The notes beneath the pieces are model-generated. The model was not told the DNA's origin and made no database searches. It saw nothing but the letters and a program-made list of their open reading frames with translations. A stretch of DNA of 20,015 nt from Collinsella sp. (lineage in GTDB: Bacteria; Actinomycetota; Coriobacteriia; Coriobacteriales; Coriobacteriaceae). Both the position numbers and the translations under genes were made by a program. Of this stretch, positions 7,405-14,141 are shown piece by piece (position 1 is the stretch's first letter; every line of letters begins with the position of its first letter). The stretch covers positions 1 through 20,015 of the forward strand of contig JAIHVJ010000034.1 of NCBI GenBank assembly GCA_022720335.1. The letters are read 5' to 3'.

Positions 7405-8892
7405 CTAGTCTTGGGGTGTCCAGGACCAGAAGAAGTTGATGAGCGCCACGCGCGAGGCGGCACCGGTCTTTTTGTTGATCGAGGCGATGTGGCGATAGAG
7501 CGTAGAGCGCGAAAGGAAGAGCGCCGCCGCTACGTCCTGCACGCTGTCATCCGAAACGACCAACGCCTCCAGCACATCGCGCTCGCGCTTCGTAAGCCCA
7601 AAGGCGGCTACAAAGCCGTCGAGTCGATCGTCAAACGAAAGCTCCGGCGTCTCCAGGGGCACCGCATCGGCCTGATCGGGCGCACGGCCCATGCCAAGAT
7701 CGTCGGTGGCAAGCGCCAGCCCGCTGTGCGCAGCCTCGCCCTCGGCACCTTGTCCAAACTGCCCCAGCAGCGAGATCGCAATGCCGACAAACAGCACGAG
7801 TACGACGCCCACCGCCATCAGCACGTTTTGGCTCGAGATGATCGCCACCGCCGGCGCCGTCACAAGCATTGAGCAAATGTTGTTGATGGCGCGGCCCATG
7901 CACGGCCACAAATACGACCAGCGCGCATACATCGAAATCGCGGCGAACTTCGCGGTGAAGAACACCACGAAAAAGCCCGTGCCCAGGTAAAAGATAATCG
8001 TGGCGGCGAGCGCATTACCTCCGTTGCCATCGGTGATAAGCACGAAGAACGAGAGCGTGGACAACATGGCGGCGCACGTCATGATGATATTCATATACGA
8101 GCGTCCGCGCAGGTCATACAGGGCGCCGGCGGCAAGTGCACTCACAACCAGCAGCAAGCGCGGCCAGTCGCCCAGATCGATGGCGCCGGCGGCATGCGAG
8201 GTCGTAAGACCGGCGTTGAGAGCCGCGAATACGCCGGTAAGGCAGGCGGTCGCCACCGTCAAGCGCACTACGGCACCTTGGAAGGCCGCCTTTGCCTCGG
8301 GATTATCGCGCCACTTGGCGCCATGCTCCGACGCATCGACCGATAGCTCGGCAATCTCGGCTTCGAACTCGGGCGCAGACTCATCACGCAATTTAGCTCG
8401 GCGGGTACCGTGAAGCAGCCCAACCAGCGCAATCGCACAGGCGATTAGGGCAAACTGTTGAGGGATGCCCGCAGGCATCACCATATGGTTGAGCACCTGT
8501 ACCAAAATGCCCGCAGCATAAGAAACCGCCACGGCACGTGCCAAACAAGGCGTCTGCGCAAAACGCCGCGCCAGATTGGCATGGGCGGTCGATCCGCAGT
8601 AGCCCAAGGCGCAGCACGCCACCAGACCGCCAGCAATCACGACCTGAAACTGCACTGCCATGATCAACAGCAGCAATGCCGACACCAGCAGCACGCCCGT
8701 CATATCGCTCGTTGCATCGATTGCCTGGGGACGGCGATAGTACAGGAGAGGACGCACAAAATAGCCAATCACGCTCGCGCCGACGACGATGCTCTCGTAG
8801 ATAACGACCTCGTTCGCCGGCACAAACTCGGCCACGCGCACGTCAAAGAGGTACTCGTCGGCCAAAAACGTGAAAAGAAAAGCGCCAGGCAC
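7405..8892 (-). CDS. Membrane-embedded LuxR-type transcriptional regulator (5' end apparently frameshifted)
   Basis: A 495-residue protein with about a dozen hydrophobic segments across residues 1-395, followed by a linker and a C-terminal LuxR-type helix-turn-helix (about 425-490). The HTH is seen as LTKRERDVLEAL, then VQDVAAALFLSRSTLYRHI, then INKKTGAASRVALINF. It is expected to sense a signal in or across the membrane and bind DNA from the cytoplasmic side. This architecture is common in Coriobacteriia, where most ligands are unknown. The open frame can only start at GTG 8892, which would begin inside the first membrane helix. The expected N-terminus (MRDLGDTTAYLRRGIREIL) lies in another frame starting at 8948, suggesting a one-base loss near 8873-8882. 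A GGGAG five nt before the GTG could still allow a shortened product. It is monocistronic, with a terminator palindrome right after the stop. Confidence 0.85.
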   Translation of the reverse strand: MPGAFLFTFLADEYLFDVRVAEFVPANEVVIYESIVVGASVIGYFVRPLLYYRRPQAIDATSDMTGVLLVSALLLLIMAVQFQVVIAGGLVACCALGYCGSTAHANLARRFAQTPCLARAVAVSYAAGILVQVLNHMVMPAGIPQQFALIACAIALVGLLHGTRRAKLRDESAPEFEAEIAELSVDASEHGAKWRDNPEAKAAFQGAVVRLTVATACLTGVFAALNAGLTTSHAAGAIDLGDWPRLLLVVSALAAGALYDLRGRSYMNIIMTCAAMLSTLSFFVLITDGNGGNALAATIIFYLGTGFFVVFFTAKFAAISMYARWSYLWPCMGRAINNICSMLVTAPAVAIISSQNVLMAVGVVLVLFVGIAISLLGQFGQGAEGEAAHSGLALATDDLGMGRAPDQADAVPLETPELSFDDRLDGFVAAFGLTKRERDVLEALVVSDDSVQDVAAALFLSRSTLYRHIASINKKTGAASRVALINFFWSWTPQD

Positions 8893-8948
8893 AGAATCTC
8901 CCGTATGCCCCGGCGCAAATATGCGGTTGTGTCTCCCAGGTCCCTCAT
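8873..8948 (-). pseudogene. Out-of-frame N-terminal piece of the LuxR-type regulator
   Basis: From the ATG at 8948-8946 the minus strand reads MRDLGDTTAYLRRGIREIL then CLALFF. This is a sensible cytoplasmic N-terminus leading into a first membrane helix. The frame then runs into non-homologous residues (SRFWPTSTS), while the neighbouring frame supplies TFLADEYLFDVRVAEF and the rest. The two join cleanly if one base is missing in the minus-strand tract CTTTTCTTTT (plus-strand 8873-8882). It could be a real mutation or a base-calling error in a low-complexity tract. Confidence 0.55.
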
Positions 8949-9059
8949 GGTAACCCCCACCCGCTTAGATGTCCGGAAAACCATTTTAATGGAGAATGGG
9001 TCTTAGTATCCACGCAATGCCCGAACTGTTACGCATCCGGCGCAAATGCCCCAACAGCA

Positions 9060-9124
9060 GTTGCGGTGAAATAGTTCCTGTTTGACCGGCCCGGGCTGTC
9101 ATTTAGGAACTATTCCACCGCAAC
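9060..9124. repeat. Type B palindromic element, copy 1
   Basis: GTTGCGGTGAAATAGTTCC (9060-9078) pairs with GGAACTATTCCACCGCAAC (9106-9124) over 19 bp, with one G.T-type position. The 27-bp centre contains its own palindrome, TGAC...GCCCGGGC...GTCA. It lies in the 261-bp gap between the 5' end of the LuxR-type gene and the 3' end of the DUF4038 gene. The sequence that follows includes AAAGGGGACTGG, close to the type A loop read on the minus strand (AAAGGGGACAGG). No ORF or transposase is associated. Confidence 0.85.
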
Positions 9125-9209
9125 ATATAAAGGGGACTGGGTTGTTGATATCGGAAAAGGGAGGGAGGTGCCCGGGCCGAGGGAGCAACTCGGGATCGAA
9201 GCTCGAGCG

Positions 9210-10523
9210 TTAGTGCTCGGGCGTCAGGATCACCAGGGCGTCGTGCTCAAAGGAATGCTGAGCCACGCGCACGGTGCCGTCGCCATTGTCGCGAACGGGC
9301 AGCTTGGCGATACGCTTGGCCTCCATGTCGAGGGCCGTCGCCGACCAGCCGCGCGCACTATCGAGCTTAAACGTAAGTGCCGTGGTGCGCGGCAGATAGG
9401 TGACGACACGCTCGCCAATACGCGCCACACGGATGGACTCGCGCGCGTCATCGAGCAGCTCCTGTGCCGGGATAACGGCGAGAGCGTCGTCGCTAGCCGT
9501 GGCACCCAGGCCGGCAAGCACGTGCTCGATGGCGGCAAAATCCCACACGCCCGCAAACTGCAGACACTCCTGCCAGCGGAACGGCATGTCAAAGCCCTCG
9601 CCCAGCACCGAACCCTGGCTGCGCGATGTCTGCCAGTTCCAAACGCCGTGGGCGCCGTAGGTCACGCCCGCGCTGGCGCCGGCAAGGATCGAAGACCACA
9701 CGCTCGCGCGACAGTCCTGCGCGGTAAAACGCCAGTACACGTTGCGCGACGCACCCATCTGCTCGTAGCAGGGCTCGGAGTTGACCATCGGCTTTTTGGG
9801 ATAGCTGGCGATAAAGTCCTGCGGCAGGTGCCAGGCCTCGGGCTGGCCTTCGTAGTTGTGGCCGGGCTGGAACATATAGAAGTCCAGGCGGTCCAAATAC
9901 TGCGCGGGAATCGTGCGGTTACCGCGATTGATGTGCATGGTACGCAGGGCCTCGGGCGCGCGCTTCGCAACCTCGTCGAGCGCATCCTCGTAATAGGCAA
10001 TCGCCTCGTCACCGGCAAAGTCCGTGTCGCCCGTCACCACATAGACGGGATCGAACTCGCCCAGGTTCTCGACGACGCGGGCAACGTGGGCACGGACCTC
10101 CTCGCGCGGCATAACCTCGGCACCGCAACGCTCGGCGATCTTAGCGCCCCAGGTACCGGGCACGTAGTTGCACCACATGAGCACGAGCGCCGGACGAATG
10201 CCGTGCTCGACGGCAGCGCGGCACATGGCGGCGGCGCGATCCCAATACGCCTGGTTGGGTTGAGACCAATCAAAGCGCACGCCATCCTCGCTGGCATAGG
10301 GCCAAATCCCCAGATCGGGGCAGCAGCGATCCCACTGCGGCAGCGTGTTAATCTGCAGCACGTTCATGCCCTGCTCGGCGCGGCGGGTCAGATAGTAGTC
10401 CCAGTCGGCCTCGGGGATGCTGGTAAACGCACTCCAGCACGTATCGGCAAACCAAAAGAACGGCTTGCCCTCGCACAAAAAACCGTCCTGACGACCGTTG
10501 ACGGTCAGTTTTCCCAAACTCAT
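9210..10523 (-). CDS. DUF4038 glycoside hydrolase-like protein (apiosidase/GH140-like)
   Basis: A 437-residue protein with the DUF4038 (beta/alpha)8 fold. It opens with LTVNGRQDGFLCEGKPFFWF then ADTCWSAFTSIPEADWDYYL, and GMNVLQINTLPQWD follows. The family includes GH140 apiosidases acting on plant pectin side chains. Predicted catalytic acids are D166 (or D168) in VVTGDTDF and E250 in PMVNSEPCYEQ, matching the Asp/Glu pair of that fold. Residues from about 350 form a beta domain like the putative collagen-binding domain often found after DUF4038. There is no signal peptide, so it should act in the cytoplasm. I chose the ATG at 10523 because GAAAGGA is 8 nt upstream; the nearby ATG at 10529 is too close to it. 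It lies 211 bp after the PTS gene on the same strand, behind a terminator. The substrate is unknown. Confidence 0.85.
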   Translation of the reverse strand: MSLGKLTVNGRQDGFLCEGKPFFWFADTCWSAFTSIPEADWDYYLTRRAEQGMNVLQINTLPQWDRCCPDLGIWPYASEDGVRFDWSQPNQAYWDRAAAMCRAAVEHGIRPALVLMWCNYVPGTWGAKIAERCGAEVMPREEVRAHVARVVENLGEFDPVYVVTGDTDFAGDEAIAYYEDALDEVAKRAPEALRTMHINRGNRTIPAQYLDRLDFYMFQPGHNYEGQPEAWHLPQDFIASYPKKPMVNSEPCYEQMGASRNVYWRFTAQDCRASVWSSILAGASAGVTYGAHGVWNWQTSRSQGSVLGEGFDMPFRWQECLQFAGVWDFAAIEHVLAGLGATASDDALAVIPAQELLDDARESIRVARIGERVVTYLPRTTALTFKLDSARGWSATALDMEAKRIAKLPVRDNGDGTVRVAQHSFEHDALVILTPEH

Positions 10524-10567
10524 CTGCATGTCCTTTCGCTCGATAAAGGAATTGCGAACCGGCAGAA

Positions 10568-10596
10568 GCTTTCGCGGTAACCCCTGATGCGAAAGC
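10568..10596 (-). promoter_or_regulatory. Inverted repeat upstream of the DUF4038 gene
   Basis: GCTTTCGC (10568-10575) and GCGAAAGC (10589-10596) are perfect 8-bp arms around 13 bp. It lies 45-73 bp before the DUF4038 start, suiting an operator or a 5'-UTR hairpin. Just upstream, GTTTAACAAAC (10604-10614) has GTTT/AAAC half-sites like those in the PTS-esterase control region. Confidence 0.35.
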
Positions 10597-10660
10597 CCCC
10601 GCCGTTTAACAAACCCCTGCGGGCGGACACCACTTGCCCACTCCAGTCTACCTTGCAAGA

Positions 10661-10694
10661 AGGGCCCCGCCGGGCTTGCGCCTGACGGGGCCCT
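10661..10694 (-). terminator. Terminator after the PTS permease gene
   Basis: AGGGCCCCG (10661-10669) and CGGGGCCCT (10686-10694) form a perfect 9-bp GC-only stem. A short inner stem is capped by GCAA on the minus strand. On that strand it follows the PTS stop (10735) by about 40 nt and is followed by TTCTT, a weak U tract. It separates the PTS gene from the DUF4038 gene, though readthrough is possible. Confidence 0.6.
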
Positions 10695-10734
10695 GTCGTG
10701 TAGGTAAGGTCGTATGCGACCGAATGGCTTGGCC

Positions 10735-12162
10735 TTAGGCCTCCATCTCGGCGAGCTCCTCCTTGGAGAAGCCGGCGACGAAGACGACGGCAGCGGCGAT
10801 GACAAAGGAGATTGCCATACCGACGATAGCCCAGACGGTGTTCATCTGGCCACCCTGCAGGTAGTTGGTGAAGACCAGGAAGTTGGAGGCACCACCGGCG
10901 AGGTAGTAGGTAACACCCATGAGGCCGGAGAACACGGCGCCGATGGCACCGCCGATGAACATACCGAACATGGTGCGACGGAAGCGCATGAGGATACCGA
11001 AGAGCGCGGGCTCGGTGACGCCGCCGGCGATGGCGGAGATGACGTAGCCCAGGGCGAGACCCTTCTCGTCGGGGTTCTTCATCTTGAGGAAGGCACCGAA
11101 GGCGCAGCCCCAGACAGCGGCCATAGCGCAGTTGGTGGAAACGAAGACGAAGGGATCGTAGCCGGCAGCGATGATCTGAACCTGAGCGAGCAGGATGACG
11201 GGCATGTGCATGCCGCAGACCACGAAGAGCTGCCAGAAGGCGCCGAGGACGGCCATGACGATCAGGATACCGACGCCACCCATGTCAGCGAGACCGAAGA
11301 GGGCGTTAGCGATGAGGCTACCGATCTCGTTGCCGAGCGGGGCGAGGACGATAAAGGCAATGGGGATGGTAACGATCATGGTGCAGAACGGCGTGAAGAC
11401 CGTGGAGAGCACGTCGGGCATGACCTTCTTAAAGAACTTCTCGACAAAGTACAGGACGGGCACCGAAAGGATGATCGGCAGGACGGACTGCTGATAGTTG
11501 GCAGCGGCGATCTGGATGCCGTAGACGGAGATGATTCCGCCACCCTCCTGGGTCGCGACGCTCACGACAGACGGGGCCATGAGGGCGCCGCCGAGGAGCA
11601 TGCCCAGAACCGGGGAGGCGCCGAGCTTCTTAGCGGCGGCATAGCCCAGGTAGATGGGGATAAAGGTGAACGTGGCCTCGTACAGGGTGGTGTAGAGGAA
11701 CGTGTAGGTCGGATCGGTGTCAGAGAGAACGCCGAGCATGGTGGGACCGAGGACCGCAGCGATGGTGCGGAACAGACCGCCGGCCATGAGCAGCGGGATC
11801 AGCTGGGTCATGGAGCCCGACAGATAGTCGAGGATGATGTTCGGCAGGTTCTTGAGCTCGAACTTCTCCTTGGGAGCATCGAGGTTCTCGTCGACCGCGG
11901 CACCCTGCTTGACGCCGGACATGGCGACGAACTCGGCGAGCACCTTGGGCACGTTCTGGCCGATGATGACCTGGAGCTGGCTGCCGGCGAACTGGCAACC
12001 CAGAACACCCTTGACCTTCTTGATCTTCTCCACGTCGGCCTTGTTGTTGTCCTTGAGCGTCAGACGCAGACGCGTCATGCAGTTGGTGGCGACGGAAACA
12101 TTCTCCGCACCGCCCACGAGCTCGAGGACATCGGTGGCAATCTGCTTGTTATCTACTGCCAT
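10735..12162 (-). CDS. PTS system EIIBC component, glucose/beta-glucoside family
   Basis: A 475-residue sugar permease that imports a sugar and phosphorylates it using phosphate from EIIA. The IIB domain covers about residues 1-85, with the phosphorylated Cys28 in VATNCMTRLRLTLKD and GQLQ-like GSQLQVIIGQNV. A linker (about 86-110) leads to the IIC domain, which has about ten hydrophobic segments, CGMHMPVILLAQ, and the signature GGVTEPALFGILMRF near residue 370. These features match the beta-glucoside (Bgl/Scr-type) branch. No IIA domain follows; the protein ends after the last helix with GFSKEELAEMEA, so EIIA must come from elsewhere. The start at 12162 has GGGGAGGGG upstream. The sugar cannot be told from sequence; nearby hydrolases suggest a plant-derived glycoside (inference). 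Confidence 0.93.
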   Translation of the reverse strand: MAVDNKQIATDVLELVGGAENVSVATNCMTRLRLTLKDNNKADVEKIKKVKGVLGCQFAGSQLQVIIGQNVPKVLAEFVAMSGVKQGAAVDENLDAPKEKFELKNLPNIILDYLSGSMTQLIPLLMAGGLFRTIAAVLGPTMLGVLSDTDPTYTFLYTTLYEATFTFIPIYLGYAAAKKLGASPVLGMLLGGALMAPSVVSVATQEGGGIISVYGIQIAAANYQQSVLPIILSVPVLYFVEKFFKKVMPDVLSTVFTPFCTMIVTIPIAFIVLAPLGNEIGSLIANALFGLADMGGVGILIVMAVLGAFWQLFVVCGMHMPVILLAQVQIIAAGYDPFVFVSTNCAMAAVWGCAFGAFLKMKNPDEKGLALGYVISAIAGGVTEPALFGILMRFRRTMFGMFIGGAIGAVFSGLMGVTYYLAGGASNFLVFTNYLQGGQMNTVWAIVGMAISFVIAAAVVFVAGFSKEELAEMEA

Positions 12163-12183
12163 GGGACCCCTCCCCATATCATC

Positions 12184-12213
12184 GTGTGCCTACTCGTTTG
12201 GGCGTAGGCACGC
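12184..12213 (-). promoter_or_regulatory. 5'-UTR hairpin of the PTS gene
   Basis: GTGCCTAC (12186-12193) and GTAGGCAC (12204-12211) form a perfect 8-bp stem around 10 nt, extendable by a wobble and a G-C pair. It lies 22-51 nt before the PTS start, between the -10 candidate and the Shine-Dalgarno. A role in mRNA stability or attenuation is possible; no U tract follows. Confidence 0.4.
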
Positions 12214-12226
12214 CTTTGACTCGGCG

Positions 12227-12232
12227 ACTATA
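12227..12232 (-). promoter_or_regulatory. Candidate -10 box of the PTS promoter
   Basis: The minus strand reads TATAGT here, a good -10 match, but no good -35 hexamer lies 16-18 bp upstream. The perfect palindrome at 12269-12285 is about 37 bp further upstream, consistent with activator-dependent transcription. This is inferred from position only. Confidence 0.35.
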
Positions 12233-12652
12233 ACCCCTTACGGCCACCGAACCCTTGGATACGCTGTCGTAAACAATGTGTTTACTGAACGTTTACGGGC
12301 TTTAGTTTACACGGAACGTCTAATTTGTGGCAATTTTGCCGTCTGTAGTCCGGTGAACGGTAGGAAATCGGGGGTGAACGTACTTAAACGGTAAGGGATT
12401 GTCTATTTGACGCTCTGCTACTAAATGCCTATTTACGTGGTCTTTTAATTTGGTAAACACCTCTATTCTTTGTTGACCCATCAACAAAAGCCCTGCTAAA
12501 TGGTGATAAACGAATGTTTAGTAATTTGTTGAGTGTTCATTTTGACCGTTTACCGAGTTCATCTGTCTGTTCTGTAGCTCTGCATTAAACTAAACATGTT
12601 TAAGTTGTATTGCCGCTGGTGTTTACCACTCGCGGCGCAGAGGAGGCAGCTC

Positions 12653-13990
12653 ATGGAACTCAAATCGTGCACCTACGCAACCGTCACCACGCTGGGAGAC
12701 TTTGGCCCCTGGATCAGCAAAGTCGTGCTCGACCTGCCGTGCACCGTTCGCGCCAACGATATCGATGCGCGCACCTTCCATATATATGTAGAGCGCCATG
12801 AACGCACGGGCGAGATCCTGATGCGCAAAGAGCGCGGCGCCGACCACGCCGCACCTTCCGTAGGCTATGTCGACGTCCTCGCCGCCCATCCGTGCGATGA
12901 GTGCGGACGCAAGCTCGCCTTTGGCACCCATGTGGCGCTCGAGATCGCCGAGCAGCGCCTGACCAAGAAGATCGAGGGCAGCGTGATGGGCTCGCGCTTG
13001 CTCGACGACCAGCTGCGCATCACGCAGCTCGCGGCCCTTCCCGGCAATGACGGTGACGATCCAACCTGCGGCCTGGTCTTTGACACCTGCCGCGGCGACA
13101 TCTGTCCCGCGCTCAAGGGCTGGAGCAATGCCACGCAAAAGACCGCCGTCAACGGCATCGCGCTCGAGTACGGCTTCTTTGAGCCCAGCTTTAAGGCCGA
13201 GGACTCCGCCTGCTTCAACCCCTTCGCGCCCGAAACGACAGTCGTGCCCCAGAAGGCCCCGCTCGTGGTGTACCTGCACGGCGCTGGCGAGGGCAAGGGC
13301 GCTACGCAAGGCGAGGGCGCCACGCGCGCTTATATCGGCAACCGCGTGACGGCCATCAGCCAGGCGCAGATCCAGCGCTACTTTGGCGGCTTTGCCTGGG
13401 TTCTCGTGCCGCAGTCGCCCACGTTTTGGATGGACAACGGCACTGAGCAGCTCGGCCACTCCAACCAGAGCATCTACTCCCCCGTCATTAAGGCGCTCAT
13501 CGACGAGTTTGTCGCCGAGCATGCCGACCGCATCGACACCGACCGCATCGTGGTCGCTGGCCTTTCCAACGGCGGCTTTATGACGCTGCGCCTGTGCGCC
13601 GACTACCCCGAGTTCTTCGCCGCGGGCCTTCCCTGCTGCGCGCCGTGGTACAACGCCACGGACGAGGACGTTGCTGCCCTTGCCAAGACACCGCTGTGGT
13701 TTACGCACTCCAAGGGCGATGAGCTCGTGATACCGCAGGAGACCGTGCTGCCGCTCACGGCTCGCCTGCGCGCTGCCGGCGCCAACGTGCATCTCACCTA
13801 CTTTAGCCATGTCGAGGACCTGACCGGGCGCTACCGCGAGGCCGACGGCTCGCCCAAGAAGACGTTCAACCATGGCGTGTGGATCCACCAATTCAACGAC
13901 ATGTGTTATCAAGACTTCGACGGGGGCAACGTACTTATCGACGGCGAGCCGGTGGGCTGCTGGGAGTGGTCGGCCAGGGTCGACAGGTAA
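12653..13990 (+). CDS. Alpha/beta-hydrolase esterase with N-terminal Ig-like domain
   Basis: A 445-residue carboxylesterase-type serine hydrolase. Residues 1-110 form a beta-rich domain like the esterase Ig-like N-terminal domain. The hydrolase follows, with the oxyanion-hole strand LVVYLHGAGEG (about 203-213), the nucleophile elbow VVAGLSNGGFMTL (Ser305), an acidic loop THSKGDELV (Asp356 likely) and a C-terminal FNHGVWIHQFND (His407 or His412). It resembles PHB-depolymerase/prolyl-oligopeptidase-like esterases that remove acyl or feruloyl groups from carbohydrates; the exact ester is unknown. No signal peptide is seen, so it is probably cytoplasmic. I chose the ATG at 12653 because AGAGGAGG lies just upstream; the longer frame from 12596 has no ribosome binding site. 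It is divergent from the PTS gene and probably co-regulated with it. Confidence 0.85.
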   Translation: MELKSCTYATVTTLGDFGPWISKVVLDLPCTVRANDIDARTFHIYVERHERTGEILMRKERGADHAAPSVGYVDVLAAHPCDECGRKLAFGTHVALEIAEQRLTKKIEGSVMGSRLLDDQLRITQLAALPGNDGDDPTCGLVFDTCRGDICPALKGWSNATQKTAVNGIALEYGFFEPSFKAEDSACFNPFAPETTVVPQKAPLVVYLHGAGEGKGATQGEGATRAYIGNRVTAISQAQIQRYFGGFAWVLVPQSPTFWMDNGTEQLGHSNQSIYSPVIKALIDEFVAEHADRIDTDRIVVAGLSNGGFMTLRLCADYPEFFAAGLPCCAPWYNATDEDVAALAKTPLWFTHSKGDELVIPQETVLPLTARLRAAGANVHLTYFSHVEDLTGRYREADGSPKKTFNHGVWIHQFNDMCYQDFDGGNVLIDGEPVGCWEWSARVDR

Positions 13991-14046
13991 TCTATCCCAT
14001 CACGGGGCCGAGGGCTTACCTCTGAAAATGTCCTCGGGCATGCGGC

Positions 14047-14081
14047 CCGGTTGCACCACGCGCTTCGCGCTGTGCAACCGG
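14047..14081 (+). terminator. Strong hairpin between esterase and DUF1593 genes
   Basis: CCGGTTGCAC (14047-14056) pairs perfectly with GTGCAACCGG (14072-14081), and the loop holds a second stem, GCGC TTC GCGC. It lies 57 nt after the esterase stop. The following bases, GCGGGGGTCCC, are not a U tract, so it may be a weak terminator, an mRNA stabiliser or a Rho-dependent pause site. Confidence 0.45.
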
Positions 14082-14141
14082 CGGGGGTCCCGTCTTGCCT
14101 TGCGCGTAACTGGCTGAAATGATTTTGGTTGGAGCTTTCTT

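Larger units (their letters stand above)
12163..12652. promoter_or_regulatory. Divergent control region with repeated GTTTAC/GTAAAC operator-like sites
   Basis: An AT-rich 490-bp gap between the PTS and esterase genes. Half-sites or palindromes of one motif recur: GTAAACAATGTGTTTAC (12269-12285, perfect 7-3-7), GTTTAC (12291-12296, 12305-12310, 12548-12553, 12621-12626), GTAAAC (12453-12458), TAAACGAATGTTTA (12507-12520) and TAAACATGTTTA (12591-12602, perfect 12-bp palindrome). GGTAAACACC (12452-12461) recurs inverted as GGTGTTTACC (12618-12627). A different palindrome, TTTGTTGACCCATCAACAAA (12469-12488), has a further half-site TTTGTTGA at 12525-12532. A plus-strand promoter candidate is TTGACG (12407-12412), 17 bp, TATTTA (12430-12435). 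I see no convincing gene here. A sugar-responsive regulator is likely, but it is not encoded next door. Confidence 0.65.

Noticed and set aside
8865..8900. Programmed -1 ribosomal frameshift in the LuxR-type gene
   Set aside because: The tract CTTTTCTTTTC does not give a standard X-XXY-YYZ slippery heptamer in the incoming frame, and no downstream pseudoknot was evident. A base loss or sequencing error is simpler.
10714..12207. 497-codon plus-strand frame opposite the PTS gene
   Set aside because: The product is a Glu/Gly/His/Asp-rich repeat typical of antisense frames; the minus strand has an unmistakable EIIBC permease.
12623..13912. 429-codon minus-strand frame opposite the esterase
   Set aside because: No domain and no ribosome binding site; the plus strand carries the GLSNGG nucleophile motif.
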